Shown here: positions 32,098-39,836 of the stretch, one piece after another | How the letters are laid out: each line of letters starts with the position of its first letter | How positions within the stretch are numbered: the stretch's first letter is position 1 | Origin: Vineibacter terrae | Lineage (GTDB): Bacteria > Pseudomonadota > Alphaproteobacteria > Reyranellales > Reyranellaceae | Assembly: GCF_008039615.1 (NCBI RefSeq) | Contig: NZ_VDUZ01000068.1 | Span: 1-45,465, forward strand | Direction: 5' to 3' | DNA: 45,465 nt | The notes under the pieces: generated by a model | The model's input: only the letters and a program-made list of their open reading frames with translations | What the model was told of the DNA's origin: nothing | The model's database searches: none | Program-made: the position numbers and the translations under genes

Positions 32098-33051
32098 ATG
32101 CCACCCGTCGCCACGCCGAAACTGACCATCCTGCTCGCCAGTCCACGCGGCTTCTGCGCCGGCGTCGACCGGGCGATTCAGATTGTGGAACGAGCCCTGG
32201 AGAAGCACGGCGCCCCGGTCTATGTGCGCCACGAGATCGTCCACAACCGTTTCGTGGTGCAGAGCCTGGAGGCCAGGGGCGCGATCTTCGTCGAGGATCT
32301 GGCTGACGTCCCCGATGACCGGCCGGTGGTGTTCAGCGCCCATGGCGTGCCCAAGTCGGTGCCGGCCGAGGCGACGCGGCGCCACATGCTCTACATCGAC
32401 GCCACCTGCCCCCTGGTCTCCAAGGTGCATCGCGAGACGGAGCACCACCACGCCGGCGGCCGCACGGTGATCCTGATCGGCCACCGCGGCCATCCCGAGG
32501 TGATCGGGACCATGGGCCAGCTGCCGCAGGGCGCGGTGCTCCTGGTCGAGGATGTCGACCAGGCCGAGCGCGTGCAGGTGGACGATCCCGACAACCTCGC
32601 CTTCGCCACCCAGACGACGCTGTCGATCGACGACACGGCCCAGATCGTGGCCGTGCTGCAGCGACGCTTTCCGCGCATGCAGGGGCCGCGGCGCGAGGAT
32701 ATCTGCTACGCCACGACCAACCGCCAGGCGGCGGTCAAGGCGATCGCCGCGGCCTGCGATGCGATGATCGTGGTCGGAGCCCCAAATTCATCGAACTCGA
32801 TGCGGCTGGTCGAGGTGGCGCGCAGCTATGGCTGCCCCAAGGCGATCCTGGTCCAGCGCGCCGCCGAGCTGGACTGGCGCTGGCTGCAGGGCGTGTCACG
32901 GCTGGGCATCACCGCCGGCGCATCGGCGCCCGAGACCCTGGTCGAGGAGTTGATCACCGCCTGCCGCGCCCGCTATGACGTCACCATCGAGGAGACGCGG
33001 GTGACGAACGAGAACACGGTGTTCAAGCTGCCGCGCGCACTGGTGGCTTGA
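32098..33051 (+). CDS. ispH: 4-hydroxy-3-methylbut-2-enyl diphosphate reductase
   Basis: A 317-residue IspH, the last enzyme of the MEP isoprenoid pathway, making IPP and DMAPP. The three cluster cysteines are C20 (SPRGFCAGV), C104 ([11 protein letters not shown]) and C203 ([10 protein letters not shown]). The start at 32098 gives the usual short N-terminus; upstream in-frame codons are possible but add a basic unrelated stretch. Its stop overlaps the thrB start (TGATG). Confidence 0.97.
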   Translation: MPPVATPKLTILLASPRGFCAGVDRAIQIVERALEKHGAPVYVRHEIVHNRFVVQSLEARGAIFVEDLADVPDDRPVVFSAHGVPKSVPAEATRRHMLYIDATCPLVSKVHRETEHHHAGGRTVILIGHRGHPEVIGTMGQLPQGAVLLVEDVDQAERVQVDDPDNLAFATQTTLSIDDTAQIVAVLQRRFPRMQGPRREDICYATTNRQAAVKAIAAACDAMIVVGAPNSSNSMRLVEVARSYGCPKAILVQRAAELDWRWLQGVSRLGITAGASAPETLVEELITACRARYDVTIEETRVTNENTVFKLPRALVA

Positions 33052-34010
33052 TGGCTGTCTACACTGAAGTTGCCGACGACCAGCTCGATGCCTTCCTGGC
33101 CGAATACGACATCGGCGAGCCGCAATCGTGCAAGGGCATCGCCGAGGGCGTCGAGAATTCGAACTACATGCTGGCGACGACTCGCGGCACCTATTTCCTG
33201 ACGCTCTACGAGAAGCGTGTCGATCCGCGCGACCTGCCGTTCTTCCTCGGCCTGATGGACCATCTGGCGGCGCGCGGCATCCCCTGCCCGACGCCGCTGC
33301 ACGGCCGCGACGGCCGCGCGCTGCGCACGCTGGCCGACCGGCCGGCGGCGATCATCACCTTTCTGCCCGGCCTGTGGCCGCGGCGCATCCTGGTCGACCA
33401 TTGCGGTCCCGTCGGCACGGCGCTGGCGCGACTGCACCTGGCGGCGTCTGATTTCGCGCAGAAGCGCCCCAACGCGCTGTCGGTCGCCGGCTGGCGGCCG
33501 CTGATGGACGCATCGCGGGAGCGGGCGCACGAGGTGGCGCCCGGCCTGGCCGACGAGCTGCGCACCGATCTCGCGGCCCTGGAGCGCGACTGGCCCGCCG
33601 ACCTGCCGGCCGGCGTGATCCATGCCGACCTGTTCCAGGACAACGTGCTCTTCCTGCACGACAAGCTGAGCGGCCTGATCGACTTCTATTTCGCCTGCAA
33701 CGACCTGCTGGCCTACGACATCGCCGTGTGCCTGAACGCCTGGTGCTTCGAGCCCGACCGCAGCTTCAACGTCACCAAGGCGCGGGCGCTGGTGGGCGGC
33801 TACCAGCAGGTGCGGCCGCTGTCGGCAGCCGAGCGCGCCGCCCTGCCTCTGCTGGCCCGCGGCGCGGCCATGCGCTTCCTGCTGACGCGCCTGTACGACT
33901 GGCTGCACACGCCGCCCGGCGCCATGGTCAAGCGCAAGGACCCGATGGAGTGTCTCGCCTGGCTGCGCTTCCACCGCAGCATCGCCAGCGCCGACGGCTA
34001 CGGCCTATGA
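33051..34010 (+). CDS. thrB: Homoserine kinase (ThrB, choline-kinase fold type)
   Basis: A 319-residue kinase of the type II ThrB group common in alphaproteobacteria, which has an aminoglycoside-phosphotransferase fold rather than the GHMP fold of E. coli ThrB. Motifs are the opening [20 protein letters not shown], the catalytic loop [14 protein letters not shown] and the metal-binding LIDFYFA. It phosphorylates homoserine in threonine synthesis. It overlaps ispH and rnhA by one and four bases, so the three genes are one operon. Confidence 0.95.
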   Translation: MAVYTEVADDQLDAFLAEYDIGEPQSCKGIAEGVENSNYMLATTRGTYFLTLYEKRVDPRDLPFFLGLMDHLAARGIPCPTPLHGRDGRALRTLADRPAAIITFLPGLWPRRILVDHCGPVGTALARLHLAASDFAQKRPNALSVAGWRPLMDASRERAHEVAPGLADELRTDLAALERDWPADLPAGVIHADLFQDNVLFLHDKLSGLIDFYFACNDLLAYDIAVCLNAWCFEPDRSFNVTKARALVGGYQQVRPLSAAERAALPLLARGAAMRFLLTRLYDWLHTPPGAMVKRKDPMECLAWLRFHRSIASADGYGL

Positions 34011-34495
34011 CCGGCGCCGCGCCGCAACGTCCGGCCGTCGAGATCTTCACCGACGGCGCCTGCAGCGGCAATCCCGGCCCGGGCGGCTGGGGCGCGCTGC
34101 TGCGCTTCGGCGACGTCGAGCGCGAGCTGTCGGGCGGCGAGGCCGCCACGACCAACAACCGCATGGAGATGATGGCGGCGATCATGGCGCTGGAGGCGCT
34201 CAAGCGGCCCTGCGCCGTGCGCCTCTTCACCGACAGCATCTATCTGCGCGACGGCATCACGAAGTGGATCCACGGCTGGAAGCGCAACGGCTGGAAGACG
34301 GCCGACAAGAAGCCGGTGAAGAACGTCGACCTGTGGCAGCGGCTGAACACGGCGCTGGGCACCCACGGCATCGAGTGGCACTGGGTGAAGGGCCACGCCG
34401 GCCATCCCGAGAACGAGCGCGCCGACGCCCTGGCACGGGCCGAGATCAAGAAGCTGCGCCAGGCGCAGGCGAAGAGCCGGCCGTTGACGGGCTGA
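34007..34495 (+). CDS. rnhA: Ribonuclease HI
   Basis: A 162-residue RNase HI with the full active site D16 ([16 protein letters not shown]), E54 (NNRMEMMAA), D76 (FTDSIYL) and D140 (ENERADALA). The basic handle region [20 protein letters not shown] and the HxGHxGH-type [11 protein letters not shown] are also present. It removes RNA from RNA-DNA hybrids. Its ATG overlaps the thrB stop (ATGA). Confidence 0.97.
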   Translation: MTGAAPQRPAVEIFTDGACSGNPGPGGWGALLRFGDVERELSGGEAATTNNRMEMMAAIMALEALKRPCAVRLFTDSIYLRDGITKWIHGWKRNGWKTADKKPVKNVDLWQRLNTALGTHGIEWHWVKGHAGHPENERADALARAEIKKLRQAQAKSRPLTG

Positions 34496-34549
34496 CGCCG
34501 CCGGGACCGATCGAACGAGTAACTGCAATCGCCGTTCGCCGAGACATCT

Positions 34550-34634
34550 GTCATCCCGAGCGCAGCGAGGGATCTCCTGCGAAAGACGCACGGCGCGCCA
34601 TTCCCGGGAGATCCCTCGCTGCGCTCGGGATGAC
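34550..34634. repeat. Dispersed palindromic repeat family 1, full copy
   Basis: Same arms as the copy at 8079 (GTCATCCCGAGCGCAGCGAG and its complement). The loop reads GAAAGACGCACGGCGCGCC. It lies just after rnhA. Confidence 0.9.
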
Positions 34635-34643
34635 AGTCACAAC

Positions 34644-34679
34644 GGTCGGGCCGCGGCGCTGGAGCGCCGCGGCCCGACC
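34644..34679. repeat. Dispersed palindromic repeat family 2, minimal copy
   Basis: GGTCGGGCCGCGGCGCTGG and its partner GCGCCGCGGCCCGACC fold back directly with almost no loop. It is the outer stem of family 2 without internal sequence, placed ten bases after a family 1 copy. Confidence 0.85.
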
Positions 34680-34680
34680 C

Positions 34681-34714
34681 AAAAAGACGAACGGGGCGGC
34701 CGCGTGGCCGCCCC
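34681..34714 (-). terminator. Intrinsic terminator of the Cys peroxiredoxin gene
   Basis: GGGGCGGCC (34693-34701) and GGCCGCCCC (34706-34714) form a perfect 9-bp stem around GCGT. On the minus strand the hairpin is followed by GTTCGTCTTTTT, a fair T-tract. It lies about 25 nt after the peroxiredoxin stop. Confidence 0.8.
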
Positions 34715-34738
34715 GTCGCTCGAAGGATCGTGCGCGGC

Positions 34739-35221
34739 TCACAGGGCCTTGAGGATGGCCTCGCCGCTCGACACGTCGTAGGCGCCGGGCGCCTCGACGT
34801 TCAGGGTCTTGATGACGCCGCCATCGACGATCATGGCGTAGCGCTGCGAGCGCTTGCCCATGCCGAACTTCGAGCCGTCCATCACCAGGCCCATCTTCTC
34901 GGCGAACTCGCCGTTGCCGTCGGCCAGCATCATCACCTTGTCGTCGCTCTTCTGGTCCTTGCCCCAGGCGTCCATCACGAAGGCATCGTTGACCGAAACG
35001 CAGGCGATGGTGTCGACGCCCTTGGCCTTGATGGCATCGAAGTTGGCCACGAAGCTGGGCACGTGCTTGGCCGAGCAGGTCGGCGTGAAGGCGCCGGGGA
35101 CCGCGAACAGCACCACTTTCTTGCCCGGGCCGAACAGCTCGTCCGTCGGCACCGGCTTGATGCCGTCGGCGCCCTTGTGCATGAGGGTTGCGCTGGGAAC
35201 CTTGTCGCCTACCTTGGCCAT
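34739..35221 (-). CDS. Peroxiredoxin, Prx5 type, Cys form
   Basis: A 160-residue Prx5/AhpE-like peroxidase that reduces hydroperoxides. The peroxidatic cysteine is C49 in the signature VPGAFTPTCSAKHVP, and a second cysteine is at C74 (DTIACVSVND). The ATG at 35221 is chosen because it aligns residue for residue with the neighbouring Sec paralogue. It has its own terminator and lies 134 bp after that paralogue on the same strand. Electron donor unknown; glutaredoxin or thioredoxin are usual for the family. Confidence 0.93.
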   Translation of the reverse strand: MAKVGDKVPSATLMHKGADGIKPVPTDELFGPGKKVVLFAVPGAFTPTCSAKHVPSFVANFDAIKAKGVDTIACVSVNDAFVMDAWGKDQKSDDKVMMLADGNGEFAEKMGLVMDGSKFGMGKRSQRYAMIVDGGVIKTLNVEAPGAYDVSSGEAILKAL

Positions 35222-35270
35222 GACGTCCTCCATGGGATGAACTGGGGCCGCAGATCAGCACGGATCGCGC

Positions 35271-35301
35271 CAAAACAAAAGACGGGATCACGCGGATCCC
35301 G
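35271..35301 (-). terminator. Intrinsic terminator of the Sec peroxiredoxin gene
   Basis: CGGGATC (35283-35289) and GATCCCG (35295-35301) form a 7-bp stem with the loop ACGCG. On the minus strand CTTTTGTTTT follows. It separates the two peroxiredoxin genes into independent units. Confidence 0.78.
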
Positions 35302-35355
35302 CCTTGTCATGTCGACGTCAAGCGGGGCCCGACCGGCCGCCGCGTCACAACGACG

Positions 35356-35838
35356 TCACAGTCCCTTGAGCACAGCCTCGGCGGCAGAGACCTCGAACAT
35401 GCCCGGCTTCTCGACGTAGAGGCCCTTGATGACGCCGTCCTCGACGACCATGGCATAGCGCTGCGAGCGCCGGCCCAGCCCGTTGCGGGTGGCGTCCAGC
35501 ACCAGCCCCATCGCCTCAGTGAACTCGCCGTTGCCGTCGCCCAGCATCATCACCTTGTCGCCGGTGCCCTGGTCCTTGGCCCAGGCCCCCATCACGAAGG
35601 GGTCGTTCACCGAAATGCAGGCGATCGTGTCGACGCCCTTGGCCTTGATCGCATCGTGGTTGGCCAGAAAACCTGGCACATGCTTGGCGCTTCAAGTCGG
35701 GGTGAATGCCCCCGGCAGCGCGAACGCCACGACCTTCTTGCCCGGCGCGAACAGCTCCCCGGTGGTGATTGCCTTGGGCCCTTCCGGACCCAGGAACCGG
35801 AGCGTCGCCGCCGGGACCTTGTCTCCTTCTTTCGCCAT
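35356..35838 (-). CDS. Selenocysteine peroxiredoxin, Prx5 type (in-frame UGA read as Sec49)
   Basis: A 160-residue peroxiredoxin if the TGA at 35692-35694 is read as selenocysteine. It aligns without gaps to the Cys paralogue next door (111 of 160 residues identical by my count). The UGA falls exactly on its catalytic C49, giving PGAFTPT-U-SAKHVP. Reading frame, length and both halves are intact, and a SECIS-like hairpin follows. Sec peroxiredoxins are a known selenoprotein class with faster peroxide reduction. The start used here is ATG 35838 (MAKEGDKVP). A longer in-frame start at 35964 with a better ribosome site is possible. If UGA is not recoded, annotation pipelines would call a truncated or broken gene. 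Confidence 0.92.
35663..35694 (-). promoter_or_regulatory. Bacterial SECIS-like hairpin after UGA codon of peroxiredoxin
   Basis: TGA is at 35692-35694. After 14 nt, GCCAG (35677-35673) pairs with CUGGC (35667-35663) around the loop GUUUU. The loop begins 19 nt after the UGA, and its first base is G. A U bulged just below the stem (35678), with a further G-C pair outside it, recalls the bulged U of the E. coli fdhF element. Confidence 0.78.
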
Positions 35839-36304
35839 GTCAACCTGTCCCTTCGCGGTGCGCGCACGGCCCTCCGCACGCTGCACATCGCCAACGTAGT
35901 AACGCACCTGGCGATTGTCCATCGCGTGGCATTTGGCACCGGCGGCGGCGGCGTAGGCTCGCATGGGCAATATCCTTTCCATGCGGTGCGGTGACGGTGG
36001 ACGGAATCTCAACCTCAGCGAAGGCGGCACCGGCGGCGTCTTCGACGCCGTGCAGACATCCCCGTCAGCATCGCCGGCTGTCGGCTGTGCGATCCCGAGC
36101 TGCCGCCCATCGACTGAGCCGGGCGGGCCGCACGGCGATCGCATAGGGCGTAACCGCCGCGCTGCCGCCCTTCCCGTCATCCCGAGCGCAGCGAGGGATC
36201 TCCCGCGAATGGCGCACCGTGCGACTTGCCGCAGGAGATCCCTCGCTGCGCTCGGGATGACGGGAAGGGTCATAGGCGGCCGCCTCGCCCGCGAGGACAG
36301 CTGG
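35839..36304. other. Gap between Sec peroxiredoxin and Rieske oxygenase genes
   Basis: The first 126 bp (35839-35964) could code a 42-residue N-terminal extension of the Sec peroxiredoxin, with AAAGGATATTGCCC before its ATG, but it does not resemble the family. Beyond it I see no gene. A family 1 repeat lies at 36176-36261. No convincing promoter boxes stand out. Confidence 0.5.
36176..36261. repeat. Dispersed palindromic repeat family 1, full copy
   Basis: The arms GTCATCCCGAGCGCAGCGAG and the complementary right arm enclose CGAATGGCGCACCGTGCGAC. The arms are identical to the other full copies, while the loop differs. It lies between the end of the Rieske gene and the Sec peroxiredoxin leader. 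Confidence 0.9.
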
Positions 36305-37657
36305 TCAACCCGCGCGTCGCAGCAGTGCCTGGTCCCGGTAGAGCGCATTGGCATCGCCCAGCGGATCGCCGAAGCGCTCGGTCATCACCTCTGCCAGCTT
36401 CTTGTCGCGATGCGCCACCCAGCCACCGGATCGCACGGTGTAGGCGTCGGGCCGTGCCGCTTCCGGCGGCTCGCGTCCGTCAAGCAGGCCCTTGGCGCCC
36501 TCGAGCATCAGGCGGCGGAAGCGCATGATGGCGAGATCGGTCGGGCCCAGGATCTCGCGCGTGCGGTCATGGATCAGCCCCTGGCTGTCCTGGATGCAGG
36601 CATCTTGCTCCGACACGCCCTGGATACCGCTGTAGCTGCGATAGCGCTGCTCCTCGCGATCGATCAGGTACTCGTTCGACCGGTTGCGCAGCGGCACGTA
36701 GCTCGCATCGACCGCCGCGTGCACGCCGTGCCCGGCAGCGAACTGCGCCCGTTCCTGCCCGGTCAAGGGGCGATCGGGATTCCATGAGTAGGTGTAGATC
36801 CAGCAGCTCGTGTCGCTGATCGGCACCCAGGTCTGGCCATAATGCGTCTCGCCCGGAAAGGCTGCCGGCGCGAACGAATGGTTGGGCACCAGGAACTGCG
36901 TGATGCGCCAATAGAGCTGGTCGTCGTCGGCCGTGCGCGCCGCGCCGATCAACAGCCCGGCGGCATGCTGCGTCACCTCGAACCGCGGCATGGGATCGTC
37001 GCGCACCCAGCGCACGCGGTCGTTCCTCACCGCCTGGTCGCCCATCGCGGCGCCCTTCATGAAGCGCTCGGCATCGGCCGACGCCTGCGGCACCACCATG
37101 TGCAGGAACGAGAAATGCGCCGTGTCGATGCCGCCCTCGACCGACTGCGCCCAGTTGCACTCCTGCAGCTTCTTGCTGACATAGCGGTGCGCCGGCGGCA
37201 GCAGCGCGAACTCCAGATGCGGCAGCTCGGGCATCTGCGCCGCCGGCCCCATATAGGCCCAGACCAGCTCGCCGAACTCGCGGGTCGGGTAGGCCCTGAT
37301 CGACACCTTGTCGCGGAAATTCGACTCGCGCGGCAGGGTCGGCGTCTCGAGGCACTTGCCGTCGACGTCGAACTTCCAGCCGTGGAAGACGCAGCGCAGG
37401 CCGCATTCGCCGTTGCGCCCGAAATAGAGATCGGCGCCGCGATGCGGGCAGCGTGGCTCGACCAGGCCGACGCGGCCGCTGCTGTCGCGGAACGCCAGCA
37501 GGCTCTCGCCCATGACCTGCACGCGCCTGGGCGCGCCATCCGGCTCGGCCAGCTCGCGCGACAGCAGCACCGGCTGCCAGAAGCGGCGGAAATAGGCGCC
37601 CATCGCGGTGTCTTGATCGGTGCGGGTGAGCAGCTCGTTGTCCTGTCGGCTCAGCAT
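36305..37657 (-). CDS. Rieske-type aromatic ring-hydroxylating oxygenase, alpha subunit
   Basis: A 450-residue oxygenase subunit of the phthalate 4,5-dioxygenase/vanillate demethylase class. The Rieske 2Fe-2S ligands are C70, H72, C89 and H92 (EPRCPHRGADLY and LRCVFHGWKF). The mononuclear iron region is GGIDTAHFSFLH with D178, H181 and H186. It uses O2 and electrons from a separate reductase, which is not in the window. The gene is divergent from an IclR-type regulator, the usual arrangement for aromatic degradation genes. The substrate is probably an aromatic acid or ether, but cannot be fixed from sequence. Confidence 0.92.
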   Translation of the reverse strand: MLSRQDNELLTRTDQDTAMGAYFRRFWQPVLLSRELAEPDGAPRRVQVMGESLLAFRDSSGRVGLVEPRCPHRGADLYFGRNGECGLRCVFHGWKFDVDGKCLETPTLPRESNFRDKVSIRAYPTREFGELVWAYMGPAAQMPELPHLEFALLPPAHRYVSKKLQECNWAQSVEGGIDTAHFSFLHMVVPQASADAERFMKGAAMGDQAVRNDRVRWVRDDPMPRFEVTQHAAGLLIGAARTADDDQLYWRITQFLVPNHSFAPAAFPGETHYGQTWVPISDTSCWIYTYSWNPDRPLTGQERAQFAAGHGVHAAVDASYVPLRNRSNEYLIDREEQRYRSYSGIQGVSEQDACIQDSQGLIHDRTREILGPTDLAIMRFRRLMLEGAKGLLDGREPPEAARPDAYTVRSGGWVAHRDKKLAEVMTERFGDPLGDANALYRDQALLRRAG

Positions 37658-37754
37658 CGGGCTTCCTCCGGTCTCAGCTTTGTCTGGATCGTCACACGCC
37701 GGTGTTTCAATATTCCAGACACCGTTCGACTATGCGGAACGCCAGGAGCGCCTC

Positions 37755-38573
37755 ATGCCGCGACGCAGCGCCGTGCCACGGCGGGTGCCGGCCGCCTTCG
37801 CCGAGCACGCCGGCGATCGCCAGTTCGCCACCACGCTGGCGCGCGGGCTGGAGATCCTGCGCTGCTTCACGCCGCAGCAGCCGGTGCTGAGCACGGCCGA
37901 GCTGGCGCAGCGCACCGGCCTGCCCAAGCCGACCGTGTCGCGCTTCACCTACACGCTGTCGGGCATGGGCTATCTGCAGCCCGACCTGCCGGCCGGCCGC
38001 TACCGGCTGGGGCCGGCAGTGCTGTCGCTGGGCTACCCGCTGATCGCATCCTTCGCGTTCCGCCAGGTCGTGCGCCCGGCGATGGAAGCGCTGGCACGCC
38101 AGGTCAGCGGCTCGGTGTCGCTGGGCCTGCGCGACCGCACCAACATGGTCTACGTCGAGACCTGCCGCAGCGCCGCCACGTCGTCGTTCCAGCTCTCCGA
38201 TATCGGCATGACGCACCCGATCGCGGCGACGGCGATCGGCCGCGCCCACATCGCCGGCTGTTCGCCGGCCGAGCGCGCCGCGCTGCTCAACGAGCTGCGT
38301 GTCAAGACGCCCGAGCTGTGGCGCCAGCACGCGGCTTCGGTCACCCAGGCGCTCGCCGCCTTCCGCGACAAGGGATACTGCGTGTCATACGGCGACCTGC
38401 GGCCCGGCATCTATGCGCTGGCCACGCCGATCGGCCGGCTGCCGAGCCGCGAGCTTCTGGTGCTCAACGCCGTCTCGCCGTCATGGACGCGGCGCGCGGC
38501 ACAGTTCGAGCCGACGCTGGCGCCGCTGCTGCTGCGCTGCGCCCACGCGATCGCGGCGCAATTCACCGCCTGA
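37755..38573 (+). CDS. IclR-family transcriptional regulator
   Basis: A 272-residue regulator. Residues about 20-80 form the winged helix (TLARGLEILRCFTPQQPVLS, AELAQRTGLPKPTVSRFTYT). Residues 95-270 form the IclR effector domain (SGSVSLGLRDRTNMVYVETC, HPIAATAIGRA). The ATG at 37755 follows CAGGAGCGCCTC. It is divergent from the Rieske oxygenase gene across 97 bp and most likely controls it in response to an aromatic compound. Confidence 0.9.
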   Translation: MPRRSAVPRRVPAAFAEHAGDRQFATTLARGLEILRCFTPQQPVLSTAELAQRTGLPKPTVSRFTYTLSGMGYLQPDLPAGRYRLGPAVLSLGYPLIASFAFRQVVRPAMEALARQVSGSVSLGLRDRTNMVYVETCRSAATSSFQLSDIGMTHPIAATAIGRAHIAGCSPAERAALLNELRVKTPELWRQHAASVTQALAAFRDKGYCVSYGDLRPGIYALATPIGRLPSRELLVLNAVSPSWTRRAAQFEPTLAPLLLRCAHAIAAQFTA

Positions 38574-38798
38574 AACGGCCGGCAACAACACCGCGACCGG
38601 CGCGTTGAGCGGACGGCCCCGCCAGACTTCGAATCCCCTGCAGGCGGGATCAGGCCGGGCGCGTGCTTCCGGATATCCGGACATGCGTCCGGCGACCTCC
38701 GCCGGATTAAGGAGATTGTGAGGCAGCCGGAACAGCCGGCGGCGTGCTGCCGTTGACGCGGCATGCCGCCGCCACGGACGGGCCGGAGACCTGCCGCC

Positions 38799-39068
38799 AT
38801 GAGCAACCGAACAGACAGCCTGTGGGGCGATTTCCATCAGGCGACGCTCGACACGCAGACGTGTCGCGCGCAGCTACGCGCCTTGCACCGGCTGCGGTCC
38901 GATGCGCGCGCCACCGGCAGCGACATGCTGGACGTCGAGCGCCTGCTCGCCGCCAAGCGCGTCGAGCTCGACATGCTGGAAGCCGTGCGCAACCGCAGCT
39001 TCGCGGAGATCATCGATTTCCTGTCCGGCGAATGCAATCGCACCCCGCAGCGAACGCCATCCCTTTGA
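38799..39068 (+). CDS. Small uncharacterised helical protein
   Basis: An 89-residue protein starting MSNRTDSLWGDFHQATLDTQ, charged and mostly helical (SDMLDVERLLAAKRVELDML), with no membrane segment or signal. I do not recognise it. It has a long gap upstream containing a TCCGGATATCCGGA palindrome (38668-38681), and the VapBC pair lies downstream on the other strand. Confidence 0.55.
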   Translation: MSNRTDSLWGDFHQATLDTQTCRAQLRALHRLRSDARATGSDMLDVERLLAAKRVELDMLEAVRNRSFAEIIDFLSGECNRTPQRTPSL

Positions 39069-39149
39069 GGACATTGATCGGCAGCGGCCTTGTCCACGAC
39101 CGGCACTGTCAAGACGTCGACGGCGGCGGCACGCCAGGACAGTAGGCGA

Positions 39150-39515
39150 CTACAGTCTGTATGGCGTGCGGACACCCGGATCGTCCTCCGGGAAATCCTT
39201 GACGTTGCGGGTGACGAGCAACATGGCGTGAGCCTGCGCGGTGGCCCAGATCACCGCGTCGGGCAATTTGATCCGATGATCGCGGCGAAGGCTGACCGCA
39301 CGCTCGGCAATCCGCTCGCCGATGCCAACGATTTCGAACCCGCCCAGAAAATGACGCGTCGCAGCCTCAAGGTCTGCGCTGGCGCCGACCATGACCTCCA
39401 TCCACGTGATGACGCTGATGGCCTTCTGCGAGTAGCGCCGAAGCTCGGCACGCGCTTCGGGAACGGCATTGAGGTAGTCGACCAGGATATTGGTGTCGAA
39501 CAGCGCCTTCACCAT
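39150..39515 (-). CDS. vapC: VapC-type PIN toxin
   Basis: A 121-residue PIN ribonuclease toxin. The acidic metal-binding residues are D7 (ALFDTNILVDYL), E40 (ITWMEVMVG), D86 (KLPDAVIWATA) and D107 (TRNVKDF). It overlaps the upstream antitoxin gene by 7 bp, as is typical for type II pairs. VapC toxins cleave tRNA or rRNA; the target here is unknown. Confidence 0.93.
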   Translation of the reverse strand: MVKALFDTNILVDYLNAVPEARAELRRYSQKAISVITWMEVMVGASADLEAATRHFLGGFEIVGIGERIAERAVSLRRDHRIKLPDAVIWATAQAHAMLLVTRNVKDFPEDDPGVRTPYRL

Positions 39516-39724
39516 TCCTGACGCACCTTCTCCTGATAGGCCAGACCGTCCATCTTGCGTCTGCCCCAGAGGCCGAACGCATCACCCTCGACCTTCTTTC
39601 GGCGCTTGGCGAGATAGTCGTCGATCGCCTCCCTTATAAGGGCGGCACGCGAGCGCTTCTCTTCTTTCGACAGCTCGTCGAGTTCCCGGATCTGGCTGTC
39701 GCCGACATCGATCAGTGTCCGCAT
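39509..39724 (-). CDS. vapB: Ribbon-helix-helix antitoxin of VapC
   Basis: A 71-residue RHH (CopG-like) protein. The N-terminal strand TLIDVGDSQIRELDEL and helix SRAALIREAIDDYLAKRR are the DNA-binding part. The tail WGRRKMDGLAYQEKVRQEW should block the toxin. It begins at ATG 39724 just downstream of an AT-rich repeat-containing control region and would repress its own operon. Confidence 0.92.
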   Translation of the reverse strand: MRTLIDVGDSQIRELDELSKEEKRSRAALIREAIDDYLAKRRKKVEGDAFGLWGRRKMDGLAYQEKVRQEW

Positions 39725-39772
39725 GGGAATCCATTTCGATATATGATATCGGCAGTATATATATTACATCCC
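39725..39772 (-). promoter_or_regulatory. AT-rich promoter/operator of vapBC
   Basis: An unusually AT-rich stretch for this genome with repeated ATATAT blocks (CGATATATGATATCG and GTATATATATTA). It directly precedes the vapB start and is the likely site of VapB binding and of the promoter. No exact palindrome beyond CGATATCG-like pieces is clear. Confidence 0.5.
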
Positions 39773-39836
39773 CACAAGGCAACAGGGCCGCGCCCATGCC
39801 GGCACCCGGCCCTCGTGCCCGCTGGCGGGAATGGCC

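Noticed and set aside
35692-35694. Peroxiredoxin gene as a nonsense-mutated pseudogene
   Set aside because: The stop is UGA exactly at the catalytic Cys codon, the rest of the gene is fully intact and a SECIS-like hairpin follows. Random decay would not choose this position.
38620-38650. Possible tRNA end (TTCGAATCCCC)
   Set aside because: No T-arm stem, no anticodon arm and no CCA-type acceptor pairing can be built around it.
38668-38681. TCCGGATATCCGGA palindrome as an operator
   Set aside because: A perfect 14-bp palindrome, but GC-rich palindromes arise easily here, no second site is nearby and the adjacent gene is not a regulator.
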